A stretch of 64,000 nt of DNA from Tethya wilhelma (taxonomy: Eukaryota > Porifera > Demospongiae > Tethyida > Tethyidae): NCBI GenBank assembly GCA_964030475.1, contig CAXIPT010000002.1, forward strand, positions 20,762,022 through 20,826,021. The letters run 5' to 3'. Both the position numbers and the translations under genes were made by a program. Below the pieces are notes generated by a model, which saw nothing but the letters and a program-made list of their open reading frames with translations, had not been told where the DNA came from and made no database searches. Below, in pieces: positions 20,704 to 40,375 of this stretch (position 1 is the first letter of the stretch; every line of letters starts with the position of its first letter).

Positions 20704-22892
20704 TGTGTGTGTGTGTTAGGTAGCTATGTCAACATAGCAATATTAGCAGAGAGAGGCTGTTGACAATGCAACAAATAACTACAGTGGCCCTGAAGGTTCA
20801 AACTGATTTTGCTAACCGATTAAACTATTTTAACCCCTTCTAGGCGATTTTTTATCTAACCAATTTTTGATTTAAGCTATTTTCAACCCCTTGTAAGAGA
20901 TTTTTATTCAAGAGATTTTCATCTGAGCAATTTTGTATCAAAGCCCGGTTCTCATCCAGGCTAAGCCCTTAGGGCCTAGCCCCTAGCTCCTAACCATTTT
21001 AGTATTTCCTAGCCCCTAGCCCTAGCCCTAACTCTAGCCCTAACTCTAGCCCTAGTCCTATTCCTAGCCTGAGCCTTAGCCTTAGACCTGCATGGAAGAA
21101 AATCGTTTAGATGAAAATGGCTTAGACCAAAACCGCTTAGCCAAAACGGCTTAAATGAAAATCGCTTAGATAACTTTGGAAATGCTTAGAAGGGGTTAAA
21201 AATAGCTTAGATCAAAAATCGGCTAGCAAAATCAGTTTGAACCTTCAGGGCCACCATAAATAACTGAAGGTTTTCATTTGTGGCAAGTGTGTTATGATAT
21301 CTTAAGCTGGCTGTGTAAGGTGATCTAGCACTCCCTACAGAGAGCAGCCATTAGCAGGAGTGGAGGAATGCAGCTGTTATCACAGCTGTGAATACCAGTA
21401 CATGATGTCATTATGATGTCATTTGCTTACCCATTGCTAAGTGACACAGGGATACAAGAGGACTGGAGTGACTCCAGGAATCGGAATGAGCCCAGCCTTC
21501 GTCCCCTGGGAACCAGACAGAAGGAAGAGTTGGCCAGCAAATCAGAATACTTGTATCTGTTTGTGTGTGTGTGTGTGTGGGTGTGTGTATATACATGTGT
21601 GGAGGGCACACAAGGAGCCCTGTGGCTGTCAGCAGACCACCAACACATTCTTGTGCCTGCATTCTCCATGGCTGGGCACACAGGAAACAAGAGTTGGTAT
21701 GGTGATGAGTGCCAACACTGGTGGCTTCCCTCTTAGCACTTCACCAGGACAAGCAGTTATGAGGAGCAACATACAACCAACTTGAGTTGGCAGCCATTTT
21801 AAACGCTGTCTTGACTTCAAAGAAAGAGTGATTGTGTGTGTGTCCACTTCACTCTCAGGCTGTTAATTAACTACCAGAAATATCATTTTCTGACCTTGTA
21901 AGCTACACCATGTGGCCACCATATTCTAACCTGGAGCTGTCGGAACTCCTCTAACTGCAGGCTACCACTCCAGGTGGACAGACCACTACTCACCTCTCAT
22001 AGAGATCATTGTCCTCTCGACAGTTCTCATCCTGGTACTTGAGCCAGTCCCTGTTGTGCTTGCACGAGGTGAGCATGATGATGTCCCTGCCGTTGTGCAG
22101 ATGGCGGACAGAGGAGCGGGCCTCTCTGCCTCGACCATACAAGTACCTCTTTCCCTTGAAAACCAACAGGTATTTCCTCTGCACAGGAAACAGGTTCCCC
22201 TCTGAACTCATCACGCCTGCCTCCCCACCTTTCTCAGGGTGCTCCTTGTGCATGAGAGGGAGGCTGATATCAAAGCCATGACGAAAATGGCTGCTATTGA
22301 ACGAGGCTCGCGCTATGATGGACTGTCCTGTGTCAAAGTCCAGGGACTCCTCGTAGTCCGGCCACGTCCCGATGTACTGATTGAAGAGGAGATGGTTCCT
22401 GCCTCCATTCCAGTGCCTAAGGGTTCTCAGAGGAGGCAGATTCTTGAGGGAGTCTTTACTGTGACTGTCTCTGTCTAGGGTGTCGTAGCTGGGCACAAAC
22501 AGACAGGCCTCACTAGGATCTGAAGTGTAATATCTACTGTTTCTTATGATTCTTAGTATCTTTTCATAGAGAGGAGATGATGCCTTGTCTTTTTCGTCTG
22601 GGTAGACGTAGACACGGAACCCAGACGGTTTGCTACACCTGTGCACGTCAAAACACCTTCCCATAGTGCACTGGCTGCTCTCCACTGAACGTGGGGTCCT
22701 CAATCCGGCCTTGGGGCCATGTCTGGAAGTTAAATGATAGTCAGCTGAGCTGAGGAAATGTTCTTTGTAGTTATTGCTCCGACAAGTGTGCTGATAAACT
22801 ACTAGACAACCTAACATGAACAACACGAGGAGAAACAGAAGATCGAGCAGAAACACCAGCGAGCATCGCCTTCTTCGAATAAGAGACCTCAT
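19113..22892 (-). CDS. EXT1: EXT1 exostosin glycosyltransferase (heparan sulfate polymerase subunit)
   Basis: Exons 22892-21994, 21556-21431, 20646-20451, 20228-19806, 19734-19574 and 19455-19113 total 2148 bp in frame, 715 residues (human EXT1 is 746). It is a type II Golgi/ER membrane protein: Arg-rich cytoplasmic start, hydrophobic anchor ([21 protein letters not shown]), then the GT47 domain ([25 protein letters not shown], [28 protein letters not shown]) and the GT64 domain ([34 protein letters not shown]). EXT1 with EXT2 elongates heparan sulfate. The acidic triad DED of vertebrate EXT1 GT64 (LSLDEDTVL) reads LHLREDVEL here, so the first Asp is Arg. The third intron from the 3' end of the sense gene holds a MITE and a GA run. 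Confidence 0.95.
20278..20341 (+). repeat. (GT)n microsatellite in EXT1 intron
   Basis: About 60 bp of GT dinucleotides with one GC interruption. A (GA)n run follows at about 20650-20701 in the next intron. Confidence 0.9.
20781..21257. mobile_element. hAT-like MITE with 8-bp target duplication
   Basis: A 477-bp element with long terminal inverted repeats. The left end ACAGTGGCCCTGAAGGTTCA (20781) is matched by the reverse complement of the right end ATGGTGGCCCTGAAGGTTCA (ending 21257). Homology continues inward through AACTGATTTTGCTA. It is flanked by AAATAACT at 20773-20780 and again at 21258-21265, an 8-bp duplication typical of hAT elements. The inside is low complexity: imperfect GCTTAGATxAAAA units and a run of CCCTAG-type hexamers (about 20990-21075). 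It has no coding capacity. It lies in an EXT1 intron. Confidence 0.8.
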
Positions 22893-23115
22893 GTGGACCA
22901 GCTGCTCAGTGTAGAGGAGATAAATAGTCGAGAGGAGAGGGTTCCTTGCTCGTTTTCTTCAGTGTTTTTTCTTCGTTTTCTCATTGACAAACATTTAATA
23001 ATTGACCCAACTGTGGCTGTTGTGATTGCAGCATGGCTAATTATTGTGGGCGGAGTTAATGAAAGCGGATGCAAACAACTAATTATCATAATTACATTTA
23101 TGATGCAATGGCCAT
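22893..23115. promoter_or_regulatory. Divergent intergenic region between EXT1 and a small gene
   Basis: The start codons are 223 bp apart. It is T-rich near EXT1 and contains the repeated AATTAT motifs around 23030-23095. It probably carries both promoters. Confidence 0.4.
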
Positions 23116-23636
23116 ATGGCCCGTCAAAGCTTCTGTGTGTTACTGAACTTTTTCATTCTGTTCTGTGCCAGCTATGTAATTGGTGTTCTCTTCCTGAGCT
23201 ACACTGTGTCAATGTGCAGAGAGAACGTAAGTCACTGATTTACAAAGAGAGGCGGGATAGGGCTAGATTGTGGGCTGTTGATGATCAAGTGACTTGTGGT
23301 AGTACTAGTTGAGTGCCTTGATGGATTTGGTGCTGGTAAAATTGTCGTGAGAGTTGCCTGTTCCCTCCCTCACAGACTGACAGCAGCATCACTCACAAGT
23401 CAAGAGAACACGCCCTCGTTAACACCATACACGAGCATGCTAATGTCACAGCCAGTGATTACGATATCTCTCGAACATTCTTTCTCCATTTATGGGAACA
23501 AAGGCCTGTAGTACTGTTAGCTCAGTTTGGTCATTCTGGCACAGATGTGCTGAAGATGTTCCTATATTCCCAGGAGCTCCCTGCTAGCAGCAGTAGCATG
23601 TTGTACCTTTATCCAAACTCATCACTCATTCAATAG
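23116..23636 (+). CDS. Two-exon gene for a small type II membrane protein, unrecognised
   Basis: Exon 23116-23226 (37 codons, phase 0, donor GTAAGT) and exon 23376-23636 (acceptor CCTCACAG) join to a 123-residue protein. The first exon encodes MARQSFCVLLNFFILFC, followed by ASYVIGVLFLSYTV, a strong signal-anchor helix with little else. The second exon is entirely open for 86 codons with no internal Met, which is why simple ORF searches miss it. It contains RPVVLLAQFGHSGTDVLKMF, whose GHSGT loop after a hydrophobic strand resembles the 5'-PAPS-binding loop of carbohydrate sulfotransferases. If so, only the N-terminal part is encoded before the TAG. It is divergent to the heparan polymerase EXT1, which would suit a glycan-modifying role. 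That role is inference. Confidence 0.55.
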
Positions 23637-23778
23637 TACACATACCTCAACCATTCACCTCTCTCAATTATAATCAATTGTCATTAAATTAAATTTTTTT
23701 AACTCTCACAAACAAAACAAACAATATACAAATAATTTGCACAAAACAGAGATGGGAATTTGCTAGACAGGTATGATG

Positions 23779-30979
<7,201 letters not shown>

Positions 30980-31208
30980 GACTCGCTCGAAGACACGCAA
31001 CGGAGATCACAACAAAACCACCTTGGAATACTCTACGATTTCAGCAGCCGTTTGATCTTAGTGCTCGCATCTAACAGCAAAGTAACACGGTGCAGTCCCC
31101 ATCGTTTTGGTTTGCTGTAGCTTCAACTTCTGAATGTTGAATGCTGCTAGCTACGTATACGTATAGTTAGTTAATTGTTCGTTAAATTGGAATACGCTTA
31201 TTTTCGGT
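30980..31208. promoter_or_regulatory. Divergent intergenic region OXR1-like / IAH1
   Basis: The outermost start codons are 229 bp apart (292 bp if IAH1 starts at its second Met). It probably carries both promoters. It contains tandem ACGTATACGTATAG near 31153. Confidence 0.4.
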
Positions 31209-32006
31209 ATGCCACGTGGAACGTTCAACTTGAAAGCAGGCGTGGTTACACTCACAACATCAAGCACCAAAATGTCGTCAAATTGGGGAACAAAGTTTGC
31301 TCAGGTTGTATTGTTTGGATCATCTACTACCCAGTTCTCTTTCTCTGTCTTTGAGGGAGGTTGGGGGGCGCTAGTAGCCGACCACTTCCAAAGGAGAGCT
31401 GACTTCTTGAACCGAGGCTTCTCCGGCTACAACACAGAGTGGGCCAAGCTGATGTTGCCGACACTCTTTCCTTCTGGAGCTCATTATGACGTAGTGGTAA
31501 TCTATCTTGGTGCAAACGACTCCTCTTTGCGTGAGGAAAAGAACGTTCCTATCGACAAATACAAGTCAAATTTAAACGATATCTGTGACTTTTTCAATAG
31601 GCGTGGAGTGGGCGATTCATCATTGGTTCTCATCACACCCAACCCAGTCTGTGAGTCCATGTGGGTGGCCACGTGCCACGAGTTGGGGTTCCAGGATCCC
31701 GAGGACAATGTCAGCAGCCGTTCCAACATCACCACCCAGAAGTATGCCACAGCTGCCTCCGAAGTAGCTACAGATAGAGGGATCTCATTGGTCAATCAGT
31801 TTGAAGCTCTCTCCAATGTGAAGCCACAAGACTGTGTGTGTGATGGAGTTCATTTGAACAGTGTTTCCAACAAGGCACTCGCTGAGAGGCTCATCCCGAT
31901 CCTGGAGGAGAAGCTCCTCTCCCACCCTCCACATGTGTTTCCATTGTGGGAGCAGGTGGACGCCTCTGACCTCCAACGTTCGTTTGATGTGTCCGATAAG
32001 TCATGA
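31209..32006 (+). CDS. IAH1: IAH1-like SGNH/GDSL esterase
   Basis: An intronless frame of 265 residues; the homologous part starts near the second Met (31272). It matches isoamyl acetate-hydrolysing esterase 1: block I LFGSSTTQFSF, then GGWGALVADHF, block II NRGFSGYNT, block III YLGANDSSL, and the late DGVHLN that supplies the catalytic Asp and His. IAH1 enzymes are small cytosolic hydrolases of the SGNH superfamily. The nucleophile Ser is kept, but the Asp of the GDS motif (FGDSITQ in human) is Ser here. Length is close to human IAH1 (248). The lack of introns is unusual among its neighbours. Confidence 0.9.
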   Translation: MPRGTFNLKAGVVTLTTSSTKMSSNWGTKFAQVVLFGSSTTQFSFSVFEGGWGALVADHFQRRADFLNRGFSGYNTEWAKLMLPTLFPSGAHYDVVVIYLGANDSSLREEKNVPIDKYKSNLNDICDFFNRRGVGDSSLVLITPNPVCESMWVATCHELGFQDPEDNVSSRSNITTQKYATAASEVATDRGISLVNQFEALSNVKPQDCVCDGVHLNSVSNKALAERLIPILEEKLLSHPPHVFPLWEQVDASDLQRSFDVSDKS

Positions 32007-32160
32007 CTGACTCTAGAACTGGTTGCTGTAGATCTGCTGTTACTGTAGTCTAATATCTAATCTGTGGTCAAATGTTGAGACAGTGATCCATGTTGAGATA
32101 TGAATATGATTATTGTGAAACGAGCCCCTCCCACTTAGTAACTGTTGTTAGTCTATCAAC

Positions 32161-35100
32161 ATGGCTACTGACCAGCTTCCAGTCATAACCCAGATCAAGT
32201 TGAGCCCATCTCGAGGCCGAGAAGATGCAGCAAGAAATGGACAAGTGCTAACTGAAAAAAGAACTCGTGAAGCAGTTTCTTTCATGAAGAGAGTGCAGCT
32301 CGGATCGCTCGATAGACAGCCGCGTCCTGGAGATGTTTATCGCTCAAATCATAATACCGCGGGATTCACCGCCAAACAACCAAGGCCTCTTGGTAGGATA
32401 ATGCTTGATTTACTGTATGCGACGATTCACGGCAATAGCTTTATCATACTTTACTGTTGTCAATTATACCATTGATAGCAATAAAGACGATGATGATGGT
32501 GATTATTCTTCCATGCTGCAGGTTTGCTGCCTGACAGAGGAAGGCTGGATCTCTTGGATGAGCTGGCAAGGATCCTCCCTCCTATTCCAGTCTACCCTCA
32601 GTACCAGCCACCAAGACCACGGCATAGCACACAACCAGAGGTGCTAGTAACTCATGAGAGTGGCTCACAGTCTACAGACACCAGTGCAGCAGCAAGACAT
32701 AGTGTTAACGTTGAGAGTCATCATGTAGAAGGCAGTTCAACGTATCGTCTCTCTGAACAACTTACACAGAGAGATGCACTCAAACAAGAGATGACTCAAC
32801 TAGTTCAGGATGACCCAGACTACATGCAAACGCTAGCCCAGCTGAACATTAGGGACTACTACACTCCTCACGCTGCACAGAAACAGCAGCCCAATGGCAT
32901 CTTAAGGAGGAGGAGGACAAACACCTTACCTCCAGTTAGCAAGCCAAAGGTCTTTGCACTAACCAACAACAAGAGGGCACAGGACAACCAGCTGCACAGG
33001 TACTTCAATGATTGGTTGAAGGAAACATTGTGTTTACATCATTTGCTGTTTTTTTGTTTGTTTGAAGGTCTGTTGGTGTTGCACAGTATATGACGTTTAC
33101 TGAGCGTGCTCAGTTGTGTGACAGGCACTTGTCATTGGACCAAAGGCATGCTACTGACAGTGGTCCATGTGAGAGGTGCAGACTGAGGGGAGGAAGGTGT
33201 GCTCAGTGCAAGGCCCTGAGGACAGGAGGAGGTTACATCATTCTCGATGGCGGACAGCTCTCAGAGGACGAGATGAAGAGAAGATTTGGAAGGAGTACGT
33301 TCATCAATGAAATAATATTATTATTATTATACTAATTCCATCATCAAATAAAACTGCATTTCTTGAACATGTAAATAAGTCTACCAGTTGTGACTTTCAA
33401 TGATAATCTGCAGGGTTTGGGGGCAGCCAATTCTCCAGGGATGATTTGAGTCATTCGAGGCAGGGGCGTCCCTCCTCCTCCCACCATGGTGCAGCTGGTG
33501 ATGGGCTGACTGGTCATCGCGGGGACGACAACCAAGGATCAGGATGGGGTGGAGCCAATGATGGTCGTCATGGCAATACTGGGAATTGGGCAGGGTTAGG
33601 TGATGGGGACGATGGGAGAGATGGGCGTGGTGACAATGGTTCAGGCAGGCACACTTCAGACACAGGAGGAGCAGGAATGGTTAGTGAAATACTAGCTATA
33701 TAACCACTTTTAATAATTTGGGGTATTTTATTTCAGATGGGGGATGGGATTGGTGGGCGTGGCAGGTCCAGGGGACATGAGTAAGTTGCTGTTGCTATAG
33801 CTTGAGTTGCTTCAGTAGATCTGTGTTATGTGATTCATTTCAGCACTGGTGGGCGTGTCCAGTACGATGGTAGAGGTGGCAATGACACAACAGGTATACT
33901 CTGAATATTGCTGACTCAGCATGGATCACATGATCATATATCATTAGGTGGTGATGGTGCCGGTGGTGTACTGGGTGGGCGTGGCAGGTCAGGTGCTGAT
34001 GGAAGGGACAAAATGATTGATGATTCAGGACGACAGAGCAGTATGTCAGGACGACCCACTTCACGGATGAGTGGCTCTCGACCTGGGTCAACATTGGGTA
34101 CCCGTCCACCTAGCTCAATGAGAAGAGGTGGGCGGGGCACTGGGGGACGAAGGAGGACCACTGACATAGAGGTGTGTCCATCAATGATATAATGTAGGAT
34201 TACGTTCTTCAGCAATGATAGCTGATAGCTGCGCTGTAATATTGTAGAGCATGTTTCAGTTTATTATAAATGGTTGTTATGGCAACAGAAGCGGAGTGGG
34301 GGTGCTGGACGTGAGAGAGAGGAGGGGTCAGAGGACAGCGGCAGTGAGAGTGACGATGAGAAGAGGAGGAGGCGGAGACTGAAGAAGATCAAAGGAGATG
34401 ATGGCGATGATGGAGGGAGCTCAGGGGATGAGGACAATGAGAGGTCAAAGTTCAAATATAAAAGACAAGCAAATGATGATGATGATACAACCAGCCACTC
34501 CTATGGCAACCTGTAAGAGGCCGTCACCATGGTGCCCCTCACTCACTGTGATGTCTCTCTCTCTCTGTTAGAATGAAGTTCAAGAGGAAGAGAGATGACG
34601 TGAAGGCTCTCCATGCCACACTGAAGGAGCTTCAGGGAATAGACCCTCTTGACTACCTAGCAAAGTACGTGTCCTGTACCAGCTTGTGGTTGGTACACTG
34701 ATGCCCTATTGTGATCTCTTCCCACTAGGTACTGTATCATCGACCAGTCCAAGCTGCCCCACTACCGTCATGCCTATGATAATGTGGACAGAGATGAAGA
34801 TGATGAGATTGATGTAGCCGAGCTGGACTTTGCACTCAAAGCAGTGAACTATGACCTCATATCGGATGCTGAAATGAACTTTGTACATTCTGTAAGTACC
34901 AAGCCATTGTGGGTGGCAGTGGCTAGCTGTGTTCCATCATTAATGAATGATGTTTGCTCTCCAGGTGCTGGAACTGGCTGGACGGTACAGGTTGAACTTT
35001 AGACTCTTCTCCCTTATAGCTGCTCTCTCGGAGAAGGTGGTCTCTTTGGAGTGAGTTGTATAGTGAGAGGGCCACATGATGAGGCCTGCTTACCTCCCTC

Positions 35101-35528
35101 CCTCTCAACACACAGAGATATGGTGAAGAGACTCATCAACAAGATGGACTTTGAAGCACTTGAAGTCAAGATGAAGAAATGCAAGGTACATCAAAAATCA
35201 TTGTCACCCACATGTGCATGTCAGCCTGGCATCAACAGCTTCACTGTAGTACCATAATAATCTGACTCATTAGGAGCTGTTCTACTTGTTGGCCGACTCA
35301 GAGTGTCCTGTTGGTCATGAAGGGGGTGTGGTCACATCCTCCAGTCTGGCGGTAGAGCTCCAAGCCGGGGGGCTGACGGAGGAGCATGTGGAGTTTGTTG
35401 TGGAGAGGCTGAACCACGAGGGCAAGGGGATCGTGGAGTTCCTCGACTACCTCACCTACGTCCCTCTCTTTGTGGAGATACATGATGCCATTTATGGAAA
35501 CCCATTGGACTTTTCCAGGACTAAATAA
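32161..35528 (+). CDS. EF-hand protein with Gly/Arg/Asp-rich middle, unrecognised family
   Basis: Thirteen exons (32161-32392, 32522-32999, 33068-33294, 33414-33679, 33737-33780, 33844-33893, 33948-34171, 34289-34512, 34572-34664, 34729-34891, 34965-35050, 35116-35185, 35274-35528) total 2412 bp in frame, 803 residues. The N-terminal third is basic and disordered. A Cys cluster CERCRLRGGRCAQC could bind zinc. The middle is Gly/Asp/Arg-rich with repeated GGRGRS, followed by a charged Lys/Arg/Asp/Glu block. The C-terminal ~270 residues look folded. They carry a canonical EF-hand loop DRDEDDEIDVAE and a second possible helical pair near LTEEHVEFVVERLNHEGKG. Such C-terminal domains occur in conserved uncharacterised, possibly ciliary proteins, but I cannot name the family. 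Confidence 0.78.
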
Positions 35529-35677
35529 CTGTGAATTGTACCTTAACGTATAATTATAGTACCTCAATAGCTACCTCAATGTAGTGCATTAAATCATATT
35601 GCAAATATGGCATAGAAACAATGACACATACAACAGTAGAATGGGAGCAGTGCTATAGAATGAATTAAATGGTGGAC

Positions 35678-37100
<1,423 letters not shown>

Positions 37101-37391
37101 TTCAACTGTCAAAGATCGCTTCAAAATTCAAGAGCTCTGTGAATTTCATCAGCACATCTTCAGACTCTGTACCCTCTTGTTTCTTGTTTACGTTGCGCCG
37201 TGACACATTGTCATAGCAACAAGCTCCACCCACTCTGGGAATGCATTGGGCGTGGTCTGCATTCATATGTACGTGTAACCCGCGTATCCTGCCACGTTGT
37301 CTTGTTCTACAGGCCTGGGGCATCCTCAAGGGAAGTTGAGCTGCTGGCATCTTTCAAAAAAAGGGGGGGTTCAAAAACTCGACCTCAAGTC
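37101..37391. promoter_or_regulatory. Divergent intergenic region SPEF1 / SDF2
   Basis: The start codons are 291 bp apart and face outwards. It probably holds both promoters. I call no specific motif. Confidence 0.4.
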
Positions 37392-37539
37392 ATGGAGTTC
37401 TCACAGCTGGTAGCGTCTTTGCTCACTCTCCTAGTAGTCTTCGTTTCAAAGGCCCACACCGGTGGTAAGTGTCACAAAATTATGTCATCAAGAAATTTTA
37501 ATATACTGAAATTGAAATTAAGGTTTTACCATGATTTGT

Positions 37540-37593
<54 letters not shown>

Positions 37594-38145
37594 CTCAGGG
37601 TTTCAATTCGTTACATGTGGTTCAGCTATCAAACTCGCTAACACAGACTCTAACATCCGCTTACATTCCCATGAGGTCAAGTATGGCTCAGGAAGTGGAC
37701 AACAGGTAGGGGGCGAGGTCTCGTTCCTGATGGCTGTGAGTGTTTGTGTTGCATCACTGTAGAGTGTGACTGGAGCCAAGTTTGTGGATGACGTCAACAG
37801 TTACTGGGTGGTAAAAGGTGCCCATGGAGAACAGTGTGCGAGAGGGTAGGTGGGCATTATTTAGAGTAACAAAGGACTTGACCTGTATTCCTGTGTGTAC
37901 AGCACTGCAGTGAAGTGTGGCTCAGTGATTCGCCTCCAGCATCTTCAAACAAGACTGTTCCTTCATTCTCACAACTTTGTCTCGCCCCTGTCTGGCAACC
38001 AGGAGGTCAGCTGCTTTGGTGATGGCACCCAGGGAGACAGAGGTATGCTGCTGGCCATTGGTGTGGCAGCCCTAGTGGTGCCTGGCACCTCACAGAGACC
38101 ATGGCCCTCACAGTAGCACTGGTTACTGTGCCAACCTGATCTGTT

Positions 38146-38188
<43 letters not shown>

Positions 38189-38963
38189 TATTCATTAGTG
38201 TGTTGATGTTTTCAAAATATGCTTTGTTTGTTATCAGAGTTATTCTCTACCTCTATCTTGATTCTCTTATCCTCCCTTCCTGGTGCAGGTGACAACTGGA
38301 TGGTGGAGTGCATCAATGAGCAGCTCTGGAGAAGAGACGATGGTGTGCGCTTGAAACATGTGGACACTAATGCGTGAGTCACTGCATGTGTCAGCATGTG
38401 TTTGTAGCCTAAAGCCATTTGTTGGACGGTATGTTTTTAAGGTTTGATGAGAGTAATGTCATGTTGCTATTGACTGTTTGGTCCACAGAACAAAAATACC
38501 ATATAGCTCCAAATTTTCGTGAATTTTGTAATTTGACCTATAATAATCATGAAAGTTTTTGAAAATTTTATATTGCCAATATAAGTTCAGAGATCGTGCG
38601 TGATTCACAAAAATTAGTTCAAAATAGCATAGAAAGCCACTTTTTGTGCCACAAAAAAATTTGAATCTAAACGGTATTTGGAAGATTTGGACCTGACTGT
38701 CAAACCATCAAACTATAATGCCATCGGCTATAGTAGTTTATGGTAGCAACCTGCTCCCAAGTTTGAGATGGGCAAGATTATGTCCAGTGTTTGACTGTTG
38801 TATCTCTCACTGCTCTTGCAGTTACCTCCATGCCAGCAGCCAGACCTACGGCAGACCCATCCAAGGACAGTTTGAGATCTGTGCTGTGAAGAACAAGCAG
38901 CAAGCCAACAAGTGGAAGTCCACAGAGGGGGTCTACATGGAGCCAGAGCAAAACAGTTTATAG
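37392..38963 (+). CDS. SDF2: SDF2/SDF2L1, ER-lumenal MIR-domain protein
   Basis: Exons 37392-37464, 37599-37705, 37763-37845, 37903-38042, 38289-38373 and 38822-38963 give 209 residues (human SDF2 has 211). It has a signal peptide (LVASLLTLLVVFVSKAHTGG) and three MIR repeats: FVTCGSAIKLANTDSNIRLH, VKCGSVIRLQHLQTRLFLHS, WMVEC through LKHVDTNAYLHAS, then the family end YGRPIQGQFEICAVK. SDF2 proteins act with ERdj3/DNAJB11 and BiP in ER folding and O-mannosylation control. There is no clear HDEL at the end (EQNSL), so retention would have to rely on partners, as for human SDF2. Confidence 0.93.
38490..38745. repeat. Diverged AT-rich interspersed element in SDF2 intron
   Basis: It holds CTGTCAAACCATCAAACTAT near the right end and ACCATATAGC on the left, recalling the TTTGACGGTTTG / CTATACGG elements at 24024 and 62357. 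The termini are too diverged to give exact limits. Confidence 0.35.
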
Positions 38964-39321
38964 CAGAAAAAGAGACAAAACAATTTTTAGGAAATCCTTC
39001 TTGTGCCTTCCATATGCATCATGTTGTACCATAGAATCTATGGTTGTACTATAGATGGTTGTACACAGAGAAAATGTCATTGTGAAAAGATGCTTTTCAC
39101 AAACCATTAACCTTTGAACCTTCGTTTTTGGTGCGCATTAATTGGGATGTTAACTTCTAATTGGAACATGACCATTTGCAGGAGAAAGCGGCACAGTTAG
39201 GAAGTGTGACGGATGATAACCCTGTGGAGAGTAAGTCCACTTCTGTGTATGCTGTTGGTTCATTGTAGCATGGTCGTGTGTTCGTTTCCCTGCCCGTAGC
39301 CTGCTGTTGGGACACGCTGCC

Positions 39322-40197
39322 ATGATGACCTCTGTCGACGGGATGAGAGAGAGAGGAGAGGCTGGTGCTCGTAGGCACCACTCCAACGACTACCTCTGTG
39401 GCGCCGTTGCCTCTCTGGTGAACATTGCTGTGACCTTTCCTCTCAACAAGGTCATGTTTAGACAGCAGGTTCATGGCATCAGGGTGTTCAAGGCGCTGCG
39501 TCAGATCAGGAAGGAAGGCTCGCTGTATATCTATCGTGGTCTCTTTCCTCCTCTCATGCAAAGAACTATAACAGTCTCTCTCATGTTTGGAACTTATTCA
39601 AACTATCTTGATGGCTTAAACCAGATGTTTCCCCAAGGTCAGTGTTTCTACTGTCATCATACACTGGCGGCGCTAGGAGCTGGCTGCACTGAGGCCATAC
39701 TCTCCCCATTTGAGCGTGTCCAGTCCATTCTACAAGTCAGAGAGTTCCATGGAAAGTTGAAGAACACATTTCATGCGTTTCGTGTGGTGGCCGGTTATGG
39801 TATCCCTGAACTGTACAGAGGAGGAACGGCCGTCCTGTTAAGAAACGGTCCAAGCAATGTATTCTTTCTTGGTTTCAGAGATCCTCTAAAGAGAGCTCTG
39901 CCCACACCAGAGACGGAGGTGGGAGAGACTATGAACGCCTTCCTGAGTGGTGCTGGTCTGGGGGCCGCCCTCAGCACGGTGTTTTTCCCCCTGAATGTGG
40001 TCAAGACCAGGATGCAGGCCCAACTGGGAGGCCGCTTCCTGGGCATCACTGAGACCTTCTTCATGATCTACAACGAGAGGAACTCAAGATGGCGGAAGAT
40101 GTTTAGAGGAGTTCATATCAATTACACCCGCTCCTTTATCTCCTGGGGCATTATCAATGCTGTCTATGAGTTGCTCAAAACCCACTGGGCCTGGTGA
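39322..40197 (+). CDS. SLC25A51: SLC25A51-type mitochondrial NAD+ carrier
   Basis: An intronless frame of 291 residues from the ATG at 39322. It matches SLC25A51/52 (MCART1): YLCGAVASLVNIAVTFPLNK, VMFRQQVHG, IYRGLFPPLMQRT, CTEAILSPFERVQSILQ, FRNGLSNV-like RNGPSNVFFLGFRDP, and the end FRGVHINYTRSFISWGIINA, nearly identical to the human protein. The carrier signature P-x-[DE]-x-x-[KR] is modified in the same way as in SLC25A51 (FPLNKVM, SPFERVQ, FPLNVVKTR). It imports NAD+ across the mitochondrial inner membrane. The single-exon structure is also seen in vertebrate SLC25A51. Confidence 0.93.
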   Translation: MMTSVDGMRERGEAGARRHHSNDYLCGAVASLVNIAVTFPLNKVMFRQQVHGIRVFKALRQIRKEGSLYIYRGLFPPLMQRTITVSLMFGTYSNYLDGLNQMFPQGQCFYCHHTLAALGAGCTEAILSPFERVQSILQVREFHGKLKNTFHAFRVVAGYGIPELYRGGTAVLLRNGPSNVFFLGFRDPLKRALPTPETEVGETMNAFLSGAGLGAALSTVFFPLNVVKTRMQAQLGGRFLGITETFFMIYNERNSRWRKMFRGVHINYTRSFISWGIINAVYELLKTHWAW

Positions 40198-40375
40198 CCA
40201 CCCTAGATACATACATAGATAGATAGATAGATCATAATTATTTTTATGTCAGATTTGAACATAATTATTTCTATTGTTGTAAACTATCTACTGTAAAGAA
40301 TGATTCTAAAAAAAGAAAAATTAAGAAACAATAGAAGAATGGCTGTAGCTGGTGATGTCAGATTATGCATGGTCT

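Noticed and set aside
20960..21090. Interstitial telomere from the CCCTAG-like hexamers.
   Set aside because: The repeats are irregular and lie inside a 477-bp element bounded by inverted repeats and a target duplication, so they belong to the MITE.
21411..21785. Overlapping frames on both strands around the second EXT1 exon.
   Set aside because: Only [17 protein letters not shown] on the minus strand is real. The others carry microsatellite and antisense sequence.
22893..23312. A 139-codon plus-strand frame beginning at 22893.
   Set aside because: It overlaps the intergenic region and another frame with a clear signal anchor, donor and in-phase second exon (23116-23636) explains the sequence better.
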